This document shows positions 1-8,317 of a stretch of 34,132 nt of DNA, in pieces. The stretch comes from Akkermansiaceae bacterium UBA6138. Lineage in GTDB: Bacteria > Verrucomicrobiota > Verrucomicrobiia > Verrucomicrobiales > DEV007. The stretch's first letter is position 1. Each line of letters starts with the position of its first letter. The notes under the pieces are model-generated. The model had not been told where the DNA came from. It was given only the letters and a program-made list of their open reading frames with translations, and ran no database searches. The stretch is taken from NCBI GenBank assembly GCA_002422425.1, contig DIVG01000055.1, positions 23,211 through 57,342 on the forward strand. The letters are read 5' to 3'. A program made the translations under genes and the position numbers.

Positions 1-2813
1 AGCCGGGTCGCGAGGGTGCGGGCGGCTTCGACAAACTGGGGGGCGTTCAGCATGACGAGTCCCTGCAGAGGCGAATCGGTGCGCTCGATTTTGACTTGAC
101 AGATGTCGCGCTTCGAAGCGTTCAGCGTTGTCATGAGCGGCGAGGGCGAGGTCTGGCGCATGTAGGTGTAGACACTGCGGCGGTAAAGACCCTCCCCTTT
201 GTCCGGCGTCGAAGGCTTGAAGGCGGCGGCGATGTCGTAGGGTTTCACCGAGGGACCGCCGACCTTGTTGACGAGCAGTCCGCTGATGGCGAGGGCATTG
301 TCGCGCAGCATCTCGGCGGTGAGGCGGGCGGGCGGGTAGCGGTAGAGCAGGGTGTTTTCGGGATCCTGTGCGGCGAGGTCACCGGAGGCGATGTCCGAAC
401 TCTGCCGATAGGTCGCGGAGAGGGCGATTTGCTTGAGGAGATGACGCAGGTCCCAGTCGTGTTCGACGAAGTCGCGGGCGAGCCAGTCGAGCAACTCGGG
501 ATGGGTCGGGAGGCGCCCCTGACTGCCGAAGTCCTCGCTCGTGGAGACAAGGCCGTTGAGGAAAAGTCGCTGCCAGTAGCGGTTCACGGTAACGCGGGCG
601 GTGAGGGGGTTTGCCTCGCTCACGGTCCATTGGGCCAGCCCGAGCCGGTTGTTCGGAGCGCCTTCGGGCAGGGGAGGGAGGAAGTGGGGGACACCCGGCG
701 AGACCGGTTCTCCGCGGGTCGAGTAAAAACCGCGCTCAAGGATGTAGCTCTGGCGGGGAGCTTCCATCTCCTCCATCACCATGATCTCGGGAATCTTTTC
801 GACGAGGGCGCTGCGCTCCTTCCGGAGGGCGGCGAGTTTCGTGTGTTCATCACGATAAGCGGGATCGACGGTCGCAAGGTAGTGCGGGAGATCGGCGATG
901 AACTCATTTTGTCCGGTAGCGAGGGCGGATACTTGTGCTGGTGTCAGGGTTCGGTCGTAAACGCGAAAGTCATCGACGAGACCGTTTTTGAATCCGCTGT
1001 CACGCATCCGCTCCCCGATGACGATAGTGTCACTACCGCCGCCGGTGATCTCGCGGGTGAGTTTGTCGCGGATGATCTCGAGCTCGATCGGTTCGCCATC
1101 GACGTAGAGGCTCACTCCGGCGGCGCGGCTCGAGCCGTCGTAGGTCAGGGTGACGTGCTTCCAGGTGCCCGAGAGAAACTCCTCTTTTGCCCGCACCCGG
1201 ATGGCGTTGCCGGGCTCGTAATGAACGAGAGCGGCGCTGAGGCGACCTTCGTCGAGGAGCAGTTCGTAGCCGCGGCTCGCGGCGTCGGTCCAGGCTTTGG
1301 AACGGCTGAAGACGACGGCGCGCTCTTTGCGGTCTGGTGACTGCATCCAGAGCGAAACGGAAAAGGCGTCGTCGCGGGCGAAATTGCCGACGGGGAGCGT
1401 CACGGCGTCGTCTCCCGTGAGCCTCACGGCGGTGCCGTTTTTCCCGGGGACGAGTTTGTTGTTGGGAGTGGTCTTGGCGGGTTCTCCTTTAGCGATCGTG
1501 TTAGGGTAAGTGCCGTCTTTCAGCTCGTCGAAGGTAAAGGCCGCGATCGGTTCGGGGAGGGCGAGCGAAGCGGGATTGGCTGACTGCCATGTGGCAAAAG
1601 CGGCGGCCGCTTCGGTGGTGCGTCTTGCCAGGGTATCGCTCGAGGCGGCGATGTCGGTTTCGAATTTTTTATGATCGGCCTCCTGCTTTTCGTCGGGGAG
1701 CCAGAGGGTCGGGGTCGGGACGGCGGGAGTGAAGAAAGAATAAAGCCCGGCCTCGTCGATATTGGCGAAGTAGGCCGAGAGCTGGAAGTAATCTTTCGCC
1801 GTGATGGGATCATACTTGTGATCGTGACAGCGTGAGCACTCCATCGTGAGACCGAGGAAGGCGGTCCCGTAGGTGTGGAGACGGTCCGAGACATACTCGA
1901 TGCGGAACTCTTCGGGCACGCTGCCTCCCTCGACATTTTGCGGGTGGAGACGGCTGAAGGTCGTCGCGAGGATCTGATCCCGTGTCGGCTTGGGGAGGAG
2001 ATCGCCGGCGACCTGCCAGGTGATGAAGTCATCGTAGGGGAGGTTCTCTTTGAAGGCCCGGATGACCCAGTCGCGCCACGGCCAGACGGTGCGGTCGCCG
2101 TCGACCTGGAAGCCGTAGCTGTCGGAGTAGCGGGCGACATCGAGCCATTCGGCCGTCATCCGCTCGGCGTAGGCATCGGTAGTGAAAAGGCGATCGACGA
2201 CTTTTTCGTAGGCATCGGGAGCGGTGTCGGCGATGAAGGCGTCCAGCTCGGCCGGAGTCGGAGGCAGGCCGGTGAGGTCGAAGCTGACACGGCGCAGCCA
2301 CTTCTCACGGCTCGTCTCGGGGGCGGGGGTGAAGCCTTCGGACTCGAGCCGGGCGTAAACAAAGGCGTCGATCTCGTTTTTGATCCAATCGGATGCCACC
2401 GCCGGCACTTCGATTTTTTCGGGAAGCGGGACAAAGGACCAGTGCGCCTCATACTCCGCCCCTTCCTCGATCCAGCGGTCGAGGATGGCAATCTCTTCGG
2501 CAGTGAGCGATTTCTTCGTCTCGGGCGGGGGCATGATGTCCGAGGGATCGTCGGAGTGGATGCGCCAGTGCACTTCGCTGTCTTTCACCTTACCGGGAAT
2601 GATCCCGAAAATGCCTTCGATCTCCGTGGTGGCGTGTTCGAAGGTGTCGAGGCGGTAGTCCGACTTCTGATTTTTCGCGTCGGGCCCGTGGCATTTGAAG
2701 CACTTGTCCGAGAGGATGGGGCGAATGTCCCGATTGAACTGCAGCTTCTCCGCGAGGGCGTGGGAAGGCGGCGAGAGGGCAATACCGACGGCAATAAGAA
2801 GTTCCGGCTTCAT
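1..2813 (-). CDS. PVC-type secreted cytochrome protein (PSCyt1-DUF1549-LamG-DUF1553), 3' end beyond window
   Basis: The frame stays open from an ATG at 2813 to the window edge (937 codons seen), so the C-terminus is missing. A short signal peptide (residues 1-21, hydrophobic LLIAVGIALS) precedes a c-type heme motif CFKCH at residues 38-42, with the usual MPPP downstream. A DUF1549-like region follows and ends in the characteristic MECSRCHDHKYDP, which contains a second CxxCH (residues 326-330). A LamG/concanavalin-like domain spans about residues 428-631, with the typical GTWKHVTLTYDG and a closing VDDFRVYDRTLT. From about residue 650 the DUF1553 region begins (ANPLTARVTVNRYWQ, then TYRQSS). 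This domain order is typical of very large paralogous families in Planctomycetes and Verrucomicrobia, thought to act outside the cytoplasm, often near sulfatases. The exact reaction is unknown. It is divergent from the cysteine-cluster gene that starts 75 bp away. Confidence 0.93.
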   Translation of the reverse strand, partial: MKPELLIAVGIALSPPSHALAEKLQFNRDIRPILSDKCFKCHGPDAKNQKSDYRLDTFEHATTEIEGIFGIIPGKVKDSEVHWRIHSDDPSDIMPPPETKKSLTAEEIAILDRWIEEGAEYEAHWSFVPLPEKIEVPAVASDWIKNEIDAFVYARLESEGFTPAPETSREKWLRRVSFDLTGLPPTPAELDAFIADTAPDAYEKVVDRLFTTDAYAERMTAEWLDVARYSDSYGFQVDGDRTVWPWRDWVIRAFKENLPYDDFITWQVAGDLLPKPTRDQILATTFSRLHPQNVEGGSVPEEFRIEYVSDRLHTYGTAFLGLTMECSRCHDHKYDPITAKDYFQLSAYFANIDEAGLYSFFTPAVPTPTLWLPDEKQEADHKKFETDIAASSDTLARRTTEAAAAFATWQSANPASLALPEPIAAFTFDELKDGTYPNTIAKGEPAKTTPNNKLVPGKNGTAVRLTGDDAVTLPVGNFARDDAFSVSLWMQSPDRKERAVVFSRSKAWTDAASRGYELLLDEGRLSAALVHYEPGNAIRVRAKEEFLSGTWKHVTLTYDGSSRAAGVSLYVDGEPIELEIIRDKLTREITGGGSDTIVIGERMRDSGFKNGLVDDFRVYDRTLTPAQVSALATGQNEFIADLPHYLATVDPAYRDEHTKLAALRKERSALVEKIPEIMVMEEMEAPRQSYILERGFYSTRGEPVSPGVPHFLPPLPEGAPNNRLGLAQWTVSEANPLTARVTVNRYWQRLFLNGLVSTSEDFGSQGRLPTHPELLDWLARDFVEHDWDLRHLLKQIALSATYRQSSDIASGDLAAQDPENTLLYRYPPARLTAEMLRDNALAISGLLVNKVGGPSVKPYDIAAAFKPSTPDKGEGLYRRSVYTYMRQTSPSPLMTTLNASKRDICQVKIERTDSPLQGLVMLNAPQFVEAARTLATR

Positions 2814-2888
2814 CGGGAAATTTTTTCGGGAAAGGGTTACCGGATAAATGTCGACAGATCGCCCTATCTCACGCAGGATCGTCGTTCA

Positions 2889-3593
2889 ATGCATCGCGCA
2901 ATCGCGGCTTATCAGGATACGATGGAAGGGCTCGCAGATCTCGTCGCCGGGATGGCGCTCGATTACGCGTCGCTGCAGCGTCCTCTGAAGCGCTGCGATC
3001 TGGCCCGGTGCGGGGGCAATTGCTGCTACGACGGCGCTTACCTCGGAGAGGAAGAGGCTGACGTCATTCGCGAGCTGGTTCGGACGTCGCGAGCTGATTT
3101 CAAACGTTTCGGGCTCGATTTGCCGGGGCAGACCGTTGTCTTTGGTTCATGGCAGGACTCGATTTCGGGGCCGAAGACGGCGACACGTCCCTCGTCCCTG
3201 CGGCAGCGAATTGCGGATTACCCGCCGCACTTTGCCGACACGACCTGCGTCTTCCTGCTCGACGATGCCCGATGCGGTCTCCAGCTTCTCGCGCAGGAGC
3301 GGTCACTGCCCCCCTGGTTTTACAAGCCGGTGACCTGCTGGATGCACCCGCTCACGATTGAGAGCAGCTCCGGAAACCGTGCTCTCCTCACTCTCCATGA
3401 TGAAGAATCAGACCCCCAGCGTTTTGAGGGTTATGAGGGATTTGTCAGTCGAACCCATTGCGGCAGGACCTGCGCGGGAGGCCTTCCCGCCTATCGGCTC
3501 CTGCGGGAGGAACTCGACTTTCTCGGGGGCCTTGCCGGTCGCGATTTAGTGCGTGAGATTGAGACGGTAGTGGCTGATGCGGGGGCCGGGTGA
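2889..3593 (+). CDS. YkgJ-like cysteine-cluster protein (possible metal binding)
   Basis: This 234-residue soluble protein has nine cysteines. Four are packed in RCDLARCGGNCCYDG (Cys36, 41, 45, 46); others lie at Cys120, 129 and 150 (TCWMHP), and the last two in HCGRTCAGG (Cys191, 195). The layout resembles the YkgJ/DUF3109 group of predicted zinc- or iron-chelating proteins, whose function is not established. I chose the ATG at 2889 because the frame upstream reads through the antisense strand of the neighbouring cytochrome gene, and the protein becomes family-like only after it. No membrane segment or signal peptide is visible, so it is probably cytoplasmic. It is divergent from the large cytochrome gene on its left and convergent with the DUF21-CBS gene on its right (42 bp gap). 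The family assignment is by motif only. Confidence 0.8.
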   Translation: MHRAIAAYQDTMEGLADLVAGMALDYASLQRPLKRCDLARCGGNCCYDGAYLGEEEADVIRELVRTSRADFKRFGLDLPGQTVVFGSWQDSISGPKTATRPSSLRQRIADYPPHFADTTCVFLLDDARCGLQLLAQERSLPPWFYKPVTCWMHPLTIESSSGNRALLTLHDEESDPQRFEGYEGFVSRTHCGRTCAGGLPAYRLLREELDFLGGLAGRDLVREIETVVADAGAG

Positions 3594-3635
3594 GAGGATC
3601 GCGGGATCGCGTGTTGGTCCATCGTGACTCTTCGG

Positions 3636-4841
3636 TCATTCTCTCCGGCCGGTTTCGTCGCGGGCCTGAGGCTTGCTGCCCGCTTCGAGCGGAGCGGCGT
3701 GGCCCACCTCTATTCCCATTTTGCTCGCCCTGGTGCTCCAGAGATTGCGGGCGAACTCCTGCATGTCCTCACGGGTATCCGCCTCGTCGACAATCTCAAG
3801 GCCGAGAAGTGTCTCGACAACATCCTCCATCGTCACGAGCCCGTTCATGCCGCCGTATTCATCAAGGACGATGGCAACGTGGTGGCGATTTGCGACGAGA
3901 TGCTGAAAGGCGTCGGTCAACTTCGTCACCTCGGGAACTGCGGCGATGGGGCGGCTGAGGTCGCGCAGTCTCAGTTTGTCTTTCCCCTGAGCCGCCGCGA
4001 GCAGAATGTCATGTTTGAGGACAAATCCACGAATATCGTCGCGGTTTTCACTGAAGACGGGGACGCGGGAAAAAGGGGAGCTGTCGTGGCGCTCAAGATA
4101 TTGACGCACCGTCGTCTCTTCACCGAGGGCGAAGACGACGACCCTCGGTGTCATGACTTCCCTCACGGACATGTCTTTGAGCTGCAGGAGGTTTTCGAGA
4201 ATGCGTGACTCGTCCTCCTTGAGCTCTCCCTGCATCGTTCCCATCTGAGCCATCACTTTGAGTTCGTCGCGACTGAAGGCGGCTTCTCTCTGATGCTCTC
4301 TACTGAAAAGCCCGATGAGCCAGATGACCGGAGTCATGAGTCGGGACAGCCAAACCAGGCAAAACCCCACCCAGGGTGCCCAGGAGCGCCAGTAGCGGGC
4401 CCCGAGATTTTTGGGGATAATCTCGGAAGTGACGAGGATGGCGATCGTCATGACAGCCCCGGCGAGGACGTCCCATTTTCCACCTCCGAGTGCGGCGACC
4501 TGGGAAGCAACAGCCATCGCCCCAACCGTGTGGGCGACCGTGTTCAGCGTCAGGACCGAGGTGAGCGGGCGGCCGATCCTGAGCTTGAGATCCTCAAGAC
4601 GGTCACCTGCGCGGGGACGTGTGTTCTTCAAGTTGGCGATGTAGGGATCGGTCACGCTGAGGATGACCGCCTCCCAGACGGAACAAAAAAAGGAAATCCC
4701 GATCGCGAGAAAAAAATAGAGGAACAGCAGAGTCCAGGAACCCGCGTCAGGTAAATCAGGACCACCGGAGGCGAGCGCCGCGACGAGTGATGGAAACATG
4801 GTTGGGGGAGTCTTGACCGAATTCCAGGCGTCTTCAAGCAT
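3636..4841 (-). CDS. DUF21 (CNNM)-CBS domain membrane protein, CorC/hemolysin-like family
   Basis: A membrane protein of 401 residues from the ATG at 4841; an ATG at 4799 would be 14 residues shorter and is equally possible. The N-terminal half is a DUF21/CNNM transmembrane region: a first helix in LLFLYFFLAIGISFFCSVWEA, the family-typical TLNTVAHTVGA, and ILVTSEIIPKNLGARYW. Two CBS motifs follow the linker LKEDESRILENLLQLKDMSVREVMTP, the second ending in VLDEYGGMNGLVTMEDVVE. Relatives are linked to Mg2+ or other cation transport and to heavy-metal tolerance. The C-terminal CorC_HlyC domain found in many relatives appears to be absent: after the second CBS there is only a short charged tail. 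It faces the FG-GAP gene across about 100 bp, so the two may share a divergent promoter region. Confidence 0.88.
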   Translation of the reverse strand: MLEDAWNSVKTPPTMFPSLVAALASGGPDLPDAGSWTLLFLYFFLAIGISFFCSVWEAVILSVTDPYIANLKNTRPRAGDRLEDLKLRIGRPLTSVLTLNTVAHTVGAMAVASQVAALGGGKWDVLAGAVMTIAILVTSEIIPKNLGARYWRSWAPWVGFCLVWLSRLMTPVIWLIGLFSREHQREAAFSRDELKVMAQMGTMQGELKEDESRILENLLQLKDMSVREVMTPRVVVFALGEETTVRQYLERHDSSPFSRVPVFSENRDDIRGFVLKHDILLAAAQGKDKLRLRDLSRPIAAVPEVTKLTDAFQHLVANRHHVAIVLDEYGGMNGLVTMEDVVETLLGLEIVDEADTREDMQEFARNLWSTRASKMGIEVGHAAPLEAGSKPQARDETGRRE

Positions 4842-4945
4842 TATCAAAACAAGGGGTGCGCGCGGGCCCGGCCCGAAAAATCGCGTTGTCACGTGACGGT
4901 CCTTCGTCGATCTTCCCGCCGACGACTTCATGGGAAGGTTCCGAT

Positions 4946-6430
4946 ATGTCTAATTCCAGATCTGCAGCGGCACCGGCTTTTGTGAGTCTCATCTTCGCGT
5001 TTCTTCCGTTATCGGGAGGCGAGGCGGAGGTGATCACGCCCCTCGCGGAGAAGTACTGCACCGCCTGTCACCTCGCCCCGCCTCCTTCCGCTATTACTCG
5101 CGAGCACTGGCCCGAGCTCTTCGGCCTGATGGGCACCTGGATGGGGGAAAAAAATCTCGCGATCGACGAAGCGGAATACCGGGAATTGCTGGATCACTAC
5201 GTTGGGAAAAGTCCTCTGCGGATGGATCTGCTCCCCGACGATCTCGAGGAGACCCGCCTCGTTTTTGAAAGGGGGGAAGTCGGGGCTGAATGCAGTGCCG
5301 ACCGTCCCAAGATCACGAACGTGAACATCACCGATCTCGACGGTGACGGAAAACCGGATATCCTTGTCTGCGATGACGTCAGTGGCCGGGTCTCCTGGAT
5401 CAGGATTGAAGACGGAAAATGGAGCGAGGTGTATCTTGCCGATGTCGTGACACCGGTGAAGACGACCGTCTTTGATTTCAATGGTGACGGTCACAATGAC
5501 ATCGTGGTCGCCTCGCTCGGTTTCATCAGTCCCACCGATGATCTCATCGGCTCGGTCTGGTTGCTCATCAACCGCGGGGACATGACTTTTGAACCGCTCC
5601 GCCTCGTCGGGGATGTGGCCCGCGTGGCCGACGTGCGTCCCGGTGATTTCAACCGGGACGGCAAGATCGATTTTATCGTTGCGAAATTCGGCTGGCGAAA
5701 TTCCGGAGGGCTGATGTGGCTAGAGCAGGTTACCCCGACGCTCTTCCTCCAGCACGAGATTGCCGAAATCAACGGGGCGATGCAGGTGGAAGTGCTCGAC
5801 TACGATGGCGACGGGGAACTGGATTTTATCGCTCTGTTATCCCAGGAGCACGAAAGTATCGTGCTTTTTCGAAATGACGGCTTCGGCGTTTTCGAAAGCA
5901 AGGTTCTCTATCGTGCCCCGCATCCCGCCTACGGTACTTCCGGGTTTCAGGTCGTTGATCTCGATCAGGACGGGGATTTGGATATGCTTGTCACGAACGG
6001 CGACATGATGGACGAGATCTCCCTTGCCAAACCCTATCACGGTGTGCGCTGGCTTGAGAATATCGACGGCGTCTTTCACCCCCGGGATCTTGTCGCGATG
6101 ACCGGTGCCTATTGTGCCCGGGCTTTCGACATGAACGGGGACGGTCATCTTGATATCGTTGTTTCGAGTCTCAACTTCACGTGGGGCGAGAGCGATGCGC
6201 CCAGTCTCATCTGGCTCGAGAATGATGGAGAGCAGAACTTCACGGCGAGCAAAATTATCTATGCTCCGACAAATCTGGCGACGATGGACGTCGGTGATAT
6301 CAACCACGACGGTATCCCCGATATCGTCGTCGGCGGGCTCCACGTTCCCGGGCCGCTTGGCCGGCATGCCCGCGTTACCGCTGTCTTTGGCACGGGGAAA
6401 ATGCGATCCGACGACGAGGTCAAAGAGTGA
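4946..6430 (+). CDS. Secreted FG-GAP/VCBS-repeat protein with an N-terminal CxxCH heme motif
   Basis: A 494-residue protein starting at an ATG preceded by GGGAAGG (4932-4938), one of the few good Shine-Dalgarno matches here. A signal peptide (FVSLIFAFLPLSGGEA) leads into YCTACHL, a c-type heme site (Cys38, Cys41, His42). At least seven calcium-loop repeats follow, of the FG-GAP/VCBS type: DLDGDGKPD, DFNGDGHND, DFNRDGKID, DYDGDGELD, DLDQDGDLD, DMNGDGHLD and DINHDGIPD. Together these should form an extracellular or periplasmic beta-propeller that binds calcium. The heme motif just after the signal peptide suggests a monoheme cytochrome module in front of the propeller. The substrate is unknown. 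The 25 bp gap to the converging cimA shows no clear terminator. Confidence 0.88.
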   Translation: MSNSRSAAAPAFVSLIFAFLPLSGGEAEVITPLAEKYCTACHLAPPPSAITREHWPELFGLMGTWMGEKNLAIDEAEYRELLDHYVGKSPLRMDLLPDDLEETRLVFERGEVGAECSADRPKITNVNITDLDGDGKPDILVCDDVSGRVSWIRIEDGKWSEVYLADVVTPVKTTVFDFNGDGHNDIVVASLGFISPTDDLIGSVWLLINRGDMTFEPLRLVGDVARVADVRPGDFNRDGKIDFIVAKFGWRNSGGLMWLEQVTPTLFLQHEIAEINGAMQVEVLDYDGDGELDFIALLSQEHESIVLFRNDGFGVFESKVLYRAPHPAYGTSGFQVVDLDQDGDLDMLVTNGDMMDEISLAKPYHGVRWLENIDGVFHPRDLVAMTGAYCARAFDMNGDGHLDIVVSSLNFTWGESDAPSLIWLENDGEQNFTASKIIYAPTNLATMDVGDINHDGIPDIVVGGLHVPGPLGRHARVTAVFGTGKMRSDDEVKE

Positions 6431-6455
6431 ACCGCGCCTCGTGGCGGCAGGGACC

Positions 6456-8027
6456 TTACCCCCGCTTCTTTGCGAGGAAATACTCGACCGAATCCACCAG
6501 GGCGCGCCAGCTCGCTTCAATGATGTTGTAGCTGACCCCGACCGTTCCCCAGCTGGAATGGTGATCGGAGCTCAGGATAAGGACGCGGGTCTTCGCGGCA
6601 GTGCCCATGTGACTGTCGACGATACGCACCTTGTAGTCTTCGAGCTCCATCTCATCGATATAGGGGTAGGCCGGCCGCAACGCTTTGCGAAGAGCGGCGT
6701 CGAGCGCGTTTACGGGACCGTCCCCTTCGGCGACACGATACTCCTCGACGCCGTTCACAACGAGCTTCACCGTGGCCGAACAGGTCTGGTAGTCACGATC
6801 TCCGTCGCGGCGGAAAGTGCAGTGATATTCCTTGAGCTCGAAGAGGGGCGCGTAGGTCTTGAGGTGCTTGCGGATGAGCAGTTCGAAACTCGCCTCGGCG
6901 GCCTCGAACTCGTAGCCCTGCTCCTCGAGCTCTTTCAGGCTTTGCAGGATCGAAAGGGCCTCGGGGCTGCCTTTCTCCACCGGTAACCCCAACTCTTCCG
7001 CCTTCATCAGCACATTGGACTGACCGGAGAGCTCCGAGACGAGGATGCGCTGCCGGTTGCCGACGGTCGCCGGGGTGACGTGCTCGAAGCTGTGGGCGAC
7101 CTTCTGCACGGCATTCACGTGCATCCCGCCTTTGTGGGCGAAAGCGGTCGCGCCGACGTAGGGCGCGCGGATGTTGTGCGAGCAGTTCGCGAGATCATCG
7201 ACAAAGTGGGCGAGGTGTGTCAGTTGCGAAATGTCTTCGATGACGGGGCGCTCCATTTTTAGCTGCAAGTTCGGAATCACTGTGGTGAGGTTGCAATTTC
7301 CGACTCGCTCCCCATAGCCGTTCACGGTGCCCTGCACCTGAGTCGCTCCCGCAAGGATGGAGGCGAGGGCGCTGGCTACGGCAACGCCGGTGTCGTCGTG
7401 CGTGTGAATCCCGACGGGAACGCCAAGGGCCCGGACGACCACTTCGGTGATCGCGGCGACCTCGTGCGGCATGGTTCCACCGTTTGTGTCACAGAGGACG
7501 AGCCAGTCGGCACCGCCTTCCTTCGCTGCGGCGAGGGTGGCGAGAGCATGTTCGGGGGCGTCCTTGTAACCGTCGAAAAAGTGCTCGGCGTCATAGATCA
7601 CTTCGCGGCCGTGTTCTTTAAGATAACGCGTCGTGTCGCGGATCATGGCCTGATTTTCCTTCTCGGTCGTGCCGAGGATCTCGGTCACGTGGAGGCGCCA
7701 GCTCTTGCCGAAAAAGGTGATCACGGGCGTTTTTGCCTCGAGCAGGGTACGGACCTGGGCGTCATCTTCGACGGCGATGTCTTTGCGGCGGGTGCTGCCA
7801 AAGGCGGCGATGCGGGCTTTTTTCCACTCCATGTCGGCGGCGCGTTCGAAAAAGGAGACATCTTTCGGATTCGAGCCGGGCCACCCGCCCTCGATGTAAT
7901 GCATCCCGAAGCTGTCGAGCTGCTGGGCGATCCGAATTTTATCGAGCGAGCTGAAGTTTACGCCTTCGCCCTGGGTGCCGTCGCGAAGGGTCGTGTCATA
8001 CAGTTTTACGTCGGGGTGTTTGTTCAT
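6456..8027 (-). CDS. cimA: (R)-citramalate synthase, CimA type
   Basis: It condenses acetyl-CoA with pyruvate to citramalate, the entry to threonine-independent isoleucine synthesis, and is cytoplasmic. The 523-residue protein begins YDTTLRDGTQGEGVNFSS and has IEGGWPGSNPKD, a signature of the CimA branch rather than LeuA. The metal site HTHDDTG (residues 208-214) and YGERVGNCNL fit the HMGL-like barrel. The C-terminal ~150 residues match a LeuA-type allosteric dimer domain, the region through which isoleucine normally inhibits the enzyme. I chose the ATG at 8027 because the 46 residues upstream in frame are proline-rich and unlike the family. No other isoleucine gene lies nearby. The 290 bp between this start and obg contains no gene I can support. 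Confidence 0.95.
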   Translation of the reverse strand: MNKHPDVKLYDTTLRDGTQGEGVNFSSLDKIRIAQQLDSFGMHYIEGGWPGSNPKDVSFFERAADMEWKKARIAAFGSTRRKDIAVEDDAQVRTLLEAKTPVITFFGKSWRLHVTEILGTTEKENQAMIRDTTRYLKEHGREVIYDAEHFFDGYKDAPEHALATLAAAKEGGADWLVLCDTNGGTMPHEVAAITEVVVRALGVPVGIHTHDDTGVAVASALASILAGATQVQGTVNGYGERVGNCNLTTVIPNLQLKMERPVIEDISQLTHLAHFVDDLANCSHNIRAPYVGATAFAHKGGMHVNAVQKVAHSFEHVTPATVGNRQRILVSELSGQSNVLMKAEELGLPVEKGSPEALSILQSLKELEEQGYEFEAAEASFELLIRKHLKTYAPLFELKEYHCTFRRDGDRDYQTCSATVKLVVNGVEEYRVAEGDGPVNALDAALRKALRPAYPYIDEMELEDYKVRIVDSHMGTAAKTRVLILSSDHHSSWGTVGVSYNIIEASWRALVDSVEYFLAKKRG

Positions 8028-8317
8028 GGGGAAGCCGGGTTGGGGGCGAGGTCCCGGCGTGATGAGGACGGGAGCCGCAAAGGTTCTGGGGCGTGGATGA
8101 GCGTGCGGGGAGGGCGATCCCGATTCGGCTTGCTCTGGCATGGAGAAAAAAAGACCGATTCGCAATCACCCGACTGGTTTAGCCGGTAATAATTGCGTTG
8201 ATCATAATGGAGCGGAAAATGGTGCGATCCATAGCCATGCGTGTTCAGGATAACCTAACCTGAGAGCCGCGCAATCGCTTATTCCCTGTCCCGGGGGTGA
8301 TGTGACCGCCGCCGCGT

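Noticed and set aside
96..1340. Long open frame (414 codons) on the + strand over the cytochrome gene
   Set aside because: It is antisense to the DUF1549/DUF1553 gene, its composition follows the GC bias of the opposite coding strand, and it shows no family motif.
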